Shown here one piece after another: positions 61,170-64,000 of a stretch of DNA of 64,000 nt; position 1 is the first letter of the stretch, and every line of letters starts with the position of its first letter. The notes below the pieces were generated by a model. That model ran no database searches. It was not told the origin of the DNA and saw only the letters and a list, made by a program, of their open reading frames with translations. The stretch lies in contig JAFPWH010000035.1 of NCBI GenBank assembly GCA_017395065.1, positions 1 to 64,000 of the forward strand. Direction: 5' to 3'. Both the position numbers and the translations under genes were made by a program. Source of the stretch: Clostridia bacterium. GTDB taxonomy: Bacteria > Bacillota > Clostridia > Christensenellales > Aristaeellaceae.

Positions 61170-62684
61170 TCACTCCTGTTCCAGATTATTGAATTCCTCT
61201 ATCTTTTCCCTCAGCGGGCTGAGCTCGAGTTCCTCGTTGTCCTTTTCAAGCACCTCGTACAGTTGCCTGATGATGTACATAAGACCGCCCTTCGTCTCGC
61301 TCTCCGCGTTGATCGCGAGCACGGGGTCGTGCACCGACAGACGCAGCATGAACCAGGCGTTGTCCACGCCTCCGTTCAGCGAAAACAGTATTCTCACGCC
61401 CTCGCGGTTGTCCGGCGCGAGCCGCCATTCCGGGTTCGTGAGCGTCTGGCTGAGTACCGCTTCGATCACGTAGCCCGCGGCCTTTCGGTAGTCCTCCTGT
61501 ATGATGGGCAGGCGAACCTCGAGGCTTTCGACCGGCTCCTGCAATTCGTCGATCAGGGACGAAAGCGAAAGCCTGTCCCTCTTTCGCCACATGGCCTCGC
61601 AGATGACCTTCGTGGCCAGGTAGACGCCGTCGTCGATGAAGTAGTTTTCTTTCATCGCCGCGTGGCCGCTTGTTTCGATGGCGACGGGCACGTTTATGCC
61701 CTCTTCCGTCAAGCGCCTGGCTTCCTCGATCACGTTTTTGTGGCCGCGCCTGAAGCGGTAGTGCGTGCCGCCCCATTCGGAAATAAAGCGGCTGAGCCCC
61801 GAAGAAGTGACCGAATCGGTGACGATGGTCAGGCCCTTTTCGTCCTCGAGCAGGATCGCCGCGATCAAAGCGATCAGGCGGTTCCTGTTGATCACGCGGC
61901 CGTTTTCGTCGACGATGGCCACTCTGTCGCCGTCCACGTCGAGCATCACGCCGATGTCCGCCCCGTTTTTGAGCACACGGCTGCTAAGTTCGCTCAGCGC
62001 TGCGCTGTTCTCGGGGTTTTGCACCTCTTTTGAGGCTTCGCCGGGCTCTGTGCTGAAGCTGCCGGTCGTGTCCGCACCGAGCGAAGAGAGAAAATCGGCA
62101 TAAAAGCCGGCGCTGCCGTTCGACGCGTCCACGATCACCCTGAGCCCCTTTAATGGCAGCGGATCGTCGTCGCCCATGAAATCCTTCACCTGGCCGGAAA
62201 GCCTTTGGCGGTAAATCTCCATGAGATCGACGGGCTTTACGAGCCTTAGCGGCACCTTTACCTGAAGCGCTTTTTCGACGAGCGATTGCATGTCCTCCTC
62301 GCTGAGCGCGCCGTCCGGGCCGAAGAGCTTAAAGCCGTTGCTGTCCCAGTCCGAGGCGCTCGCGGTGACCATCGCGGCCGCCTGCGCGTTCAGGCCGTCT
62401 TCGGCCATGCTTAACTGCATCGCGGGCGTCGTCGCAAGCCCGCAGTCGTACACGTCGCTGTCTGCGCTGGTGACGCCCGAGGCAAACGCCTTGAGCAGCC
62501 TTTTGCCCGAAGGCCTCGGGTCGCGCCCCACGGCAACGATGAGTCTGTCTGCCGGGATGCCCGTCTTCTGCGCTGTCCACAGCGCAAATACGTAGCCCAG
62601 ACGCTTTGCAAAGTCGTCAGTCAGCAGTTCTTCCTTTGCGCGGATCACGGAACCTCTGAGAATACTGTTTTGGCCAATCGCCAT
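61170..62684 (-). CDS. Phosphohexomutase (phosphomannomutase/phosphoglucomutase family), atypical active-site loop
   Basis: 504 residues, alpha-D-phosphohexomutase superfamily. Metal loop LDVDGDRVAIVD and sugar loop ETSGHAAMKENYFIDDGVY are standard. The catalytic-serine loop reads MVTASASDWDSNGFKLFG: TAS is kept, but the usual HNP after it is replaced by ASD. It probably still carries phosphoserine, though specificity may differ. I start at the ATG at 62684, with AAAGGAG upstream. It forms an operon with tkt. Substrate could be glucose-, mannose- or glucosamine-phosphate. Confidence 0.9.
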   Translation of the reverse strand: MAIGQNSILRGSVIRAKEELLTDDFAKRLGYVFALWTAQKTGIPADRLIVAVGRDPRPSGKRLLKAFASGVTSADSDVYDCGLATTPAMQLSMAEDGLNAQAAAMVTASASDWDSNGFKLFGPDGALSEEDMQSLVEKALQVKVPLRLVKPVDLMEIYRQRLSGQVKDFMGDDDPLPLKGLRVIVDASNGSAGFYADFLSSLGADTTGSFSTEPGEASKEVQNPENSAALSELSSRVLKNGADIGVMLDVDGDRVAIVDENGRVINRNRLIALIAAILLEDEKGLTIVTDSVTSSGLSRFISEWGGTHYRFRRGHKNVIEEARRLTEEGINVPVAIETSGHAAMKENYFIDDGVYLATKVICEAMWRKRDRLSLSSLIDELQEPVESLEVRLPIIQEDYRKAAGYVIEAVLSQTLTNPEWRLAPDNREGVRILFSLNGGVDNAWFMLRLSVHDPVLAINAESETKGGLMYIIRQLYEVLEKDNEELELSPLREKIEEFNNLEQE

Positions 62685-62819
62685 AAAATCTCCTTTCGGA
62701 CGCATATTTGCCGGCTTCCTTTGGAGAAAATGCCTTTCCTCCGGCTGAGATCGCGTATGAACGCGCGCGGGAATAGCTTCCCTCGGCGCGCTCGCCGGCT
62801 TCCCCTTTGCGGGGTATAT

Positions 62820-63488
62820 CTATTCTTCCACCGGCTTTAAGCCGGCAAAATACCTGTATAACGGCTTCAGCTTTCGAAATTCCGCTTTGATCACTTCGCC
62901 GATTTGAGGGTCGAGGATGCCTCGAGCGTCGTTTATGTTGCGATAGACGTAAAACGAGCGCAGCGGATACCAGGGCCTGAGCTTTTCCGGCACGCTTTCC
63001 GGGACGGCCAGCTTTTTGTAGCCCCTGATTTCGACCGTCATGCCGCCCGGCACCTTGCCGATCGCGGCGGAAAACACCTCCGGATGGTTTTGCAGCATGA
63101 GCCTGTGCGCCTGCGCAAGCGGCTTGTTGTCCTCCCAGAACCCCAGCCCGTAGCCCAGATGGTCGGGCGAAATGTCCATATAAAAGCCCGGAAAGCCATG
63201 CTTGTTTGCGGGATGGTGAAAACCGATCCACATCCAGTCGCGGTAGGGCGATTTGTCCTTCGAGAAGCGCAGGTCGCGGTTTATGCGGGAGACGCATCTC
63301 TCGGGCCTGTGCTCGAGCTCGGGGTCGATCTCTTCGACGACCTCACTCAGCTCCCCCGCCAGCTCCAGCAGCGGTTTTCTTACGCTTTCCGTGTACCAGT
63401 CGTGGTTATCATGGAAGAATTCGCGGTTGTTGTTGAAGCGGATGGCGATCAGAAAGTCGAGCGTGCCGTCCGTAAATCCCTTAAACAT
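62820..63488 (-). CDS. DUF2461 (TIGR02453) family protein
   Basis: 222 residues. NNNREFFHDNHDWYTESVRK, the RINRDLRFSKDKSPYRDWMW core and GFPGFYMDISPDHLGYGLGF match the DUF2461/TIGR02453 family, of unknown function and usually single-copy. The start at 63488 (MFKGFTDGTLDFL) lies inside the spacing to the truncated upstream gene, whose stop is 15 bases upstream. Between it and the phosphohexomutase is 135 bp holding an imperfect hairpin at 62763-62791 and a repeated GCCGGCTTCC. Confidence 0.88.
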   Translation of the reverse strand: MFKGFTDGTLDFLIAIRFNNNREFFHDNHDWYTESVRKPLLELAGELSEVVEEIDPELEHRPERCVSRINRDLRFSKDKSPYRDWMWIGFHHPANKHGFPGFYMDISPDHLGYGLGFWEDNKPLAQAHRLMLQNHPEVFSAAIGKVPGGMTVEIRGYKKLAVPESVPEKLRPWYPLRSFYVYRNINDARGILDPQIGEVIKAEFRKLKPLYRYFAGLKPVEE

Positions 63489-63503
63489 GTTTGCCGCCGT
63501 GCC

Positions 63504-64000
63504 TCACTTTGATTTTCCGTGCCTTTTGCGGCTTCTCAAGAGCGTCCACATGAGCGCGGTCAACAGCGCCGCAGCGCAAACGCCAACGGCGTAGGGCCAA
63601 AGCGGCGGAAGCTTCATAAGCGCGTCGAAAACGTCCGTGCTGTCCTGCGCTTCGTACTGCTCTTCCGGCCCTTCATAGGTCGCGGGCTCGCTCTCAAAGC
63701 TTATACGCTGACCGTCCTTTGCGGTCGCCTCCGCTCTGAAGACGTACTTTCCGCTCTCGAGCCCCTTCGTATCGACGGGGATCGCCGCGCTGAGGCCTGC
63801 CTTCAATATCGTCAGCGTTCTTACAGGTTTTCCGTCGGCAAAAGCGATGGCGACGTCCGTAAGGTCGCTGCTTCCCGCGCGCACGACGAGCGTCAGGCCG
63901 TCTTTCGTGACCTCGGCCCTTAACTCCGGTTCCTCCCGGACATCCGAAGCCTGTGCGCCTTGAGCGTCCGTTTCTCCGGCCTGATTTTCGCTTTGGGTTT
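63504..64000 (-). CDS. C-terminal part of a membrane-anchored protein (5' truncated by window edge)
   Basis: About 165 residues of a longer frame that remains open to the window edge. A Gln/Glu-rich linker leads into a beta-sandwich-like domain (LTLVVRAGSSDLTDVAIAFA, then YVFRAEATAKDG), then one transmembrane helix (LWPYAVGVCAAALLTALMWT) and a basic tail RSRKRHGKSK. The topology is an outside domain with a C-terminal anchor, as in several von Willebrand A-type or adhesin-like surface proteins, but the informative N-terminus is missing and I do not assign a family. Confidence 0.7.
   Translation of the reverse strand, partial: TQSENQAGETDAQGAQASDVREEPELRAEVTKDGLTLVVRAGSSDLTDVAIAFADGKPVRTLTILKAGLSAAIPVDTKGLESGKYVFRAEATAKDGQRISFESEPATYEGPEEQYEAQDSTDVFDALMKLPPLWPYAVGVCAAALLTALMWTLLRSRKRHGKSK

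Noticed and set aside
58608-62033. An unusually long open frame (over 1100 codons) on the plus strand opposite tkt, cysteine desulfurase and the phosphohexomutase
   Set aside because: The opposite strand carries clear full-length enzymes. In GC-rich DNA the antisense frame of well-conserved genes often stays open; the product is full of His, Arg and Val runs with no recognisable motif.

Overview
The window looks like one contiguous piece of chromosome from a GC-rich Clostridia-type Firmicute, probably an uncultured gut anaerobe. The evidence is indirect: strong Shine-Dalgarno sites (AGGAGG, AAGGAG) with some TTG and GTG starts, near-consensus sigma-A promoters, a Trp T-box, a CIRCE-controlled groESL, a Firmicute-type rpoB-rpoC unit, pyruvate phosphate dikinase, and carbohydrate ABC permeases encoded without their own ATPase. 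Christensenellales or a related order is my guess; the sequence does not prove it. I saw no tRNA, rRNA, CRISPR array, insertion sequence or prophage module.

Layout. 1-6.6 kb: the C-terminal half of PPDK, a Pro/Ala-rich membrane protein, a pair of paralogous exported-domain proteins (one fused to a DNA-binding head), a small zinc-ribbon protein, and an ArsR-controlled ABC exporter. 7.1-14.4 kb: a MATE exporter, then two Gfo/Idh/MocA oxidoreductases divergent from a two-permease plus binding-protein sugar uptake operon. 14.5-25.1 kb: core information genes on the minus strand (rpoB, rpoC, rpsO, pnp), with structured leaders before rpsO and pnp. 25.3-30.1 kb: a carbohydrate operon holding an RpiB-like protein fused to a papain/C39-like domain, a heparinase II/III-type lyase, a GH113-like hydrolase and an SDR dehydrogenase. 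30.2-38.2 kb: a TetR/MMPL exporter pair, a DUF5060-type glycosidase with a homocysteine methyltransferase, and a YcdB/YcdC-repeat exported protein. 38-43 kb: a T-box-controlled trpS-folC operon and a MATE/acyl-ACP thioesterase pair. 43-46 kb: a membrane protein, an SH3-repeat exported protein and deoC. 46-52.7 kb: proS, a DUF4867 protein, a compact PD-(D/E)XK nuclease overlapping a SNF2 ATPase, serS and a dCMP-deaminase-like gene. 52.7-64 kb: groES-groEL, two small exported proteins, cdsA, psuG, a cysteine desulfurase, transketolase, a phosphohexomutase, a DUF2461 protein and a truncated membrane-anchored protein.

How the genes fit together. The accessory theme is complex carbohydrates: import, several glycosidase or lyase genes without signal peptides (so acting on imported oligosaccharides), and sugar isomerase/oxidoreductase functions. 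These feed central metabolism through transketolase, deoC, the phosphohexomutase and PPDK. The items most deserving a second look are the nuclease-SNF2 pair at 48.6-50.7 kb, the RpiB/C39-like fusion at 25.3 kb, and the membrane-anchored XRE regulator with its secreted paralogue at 3.0-4.4 kb.
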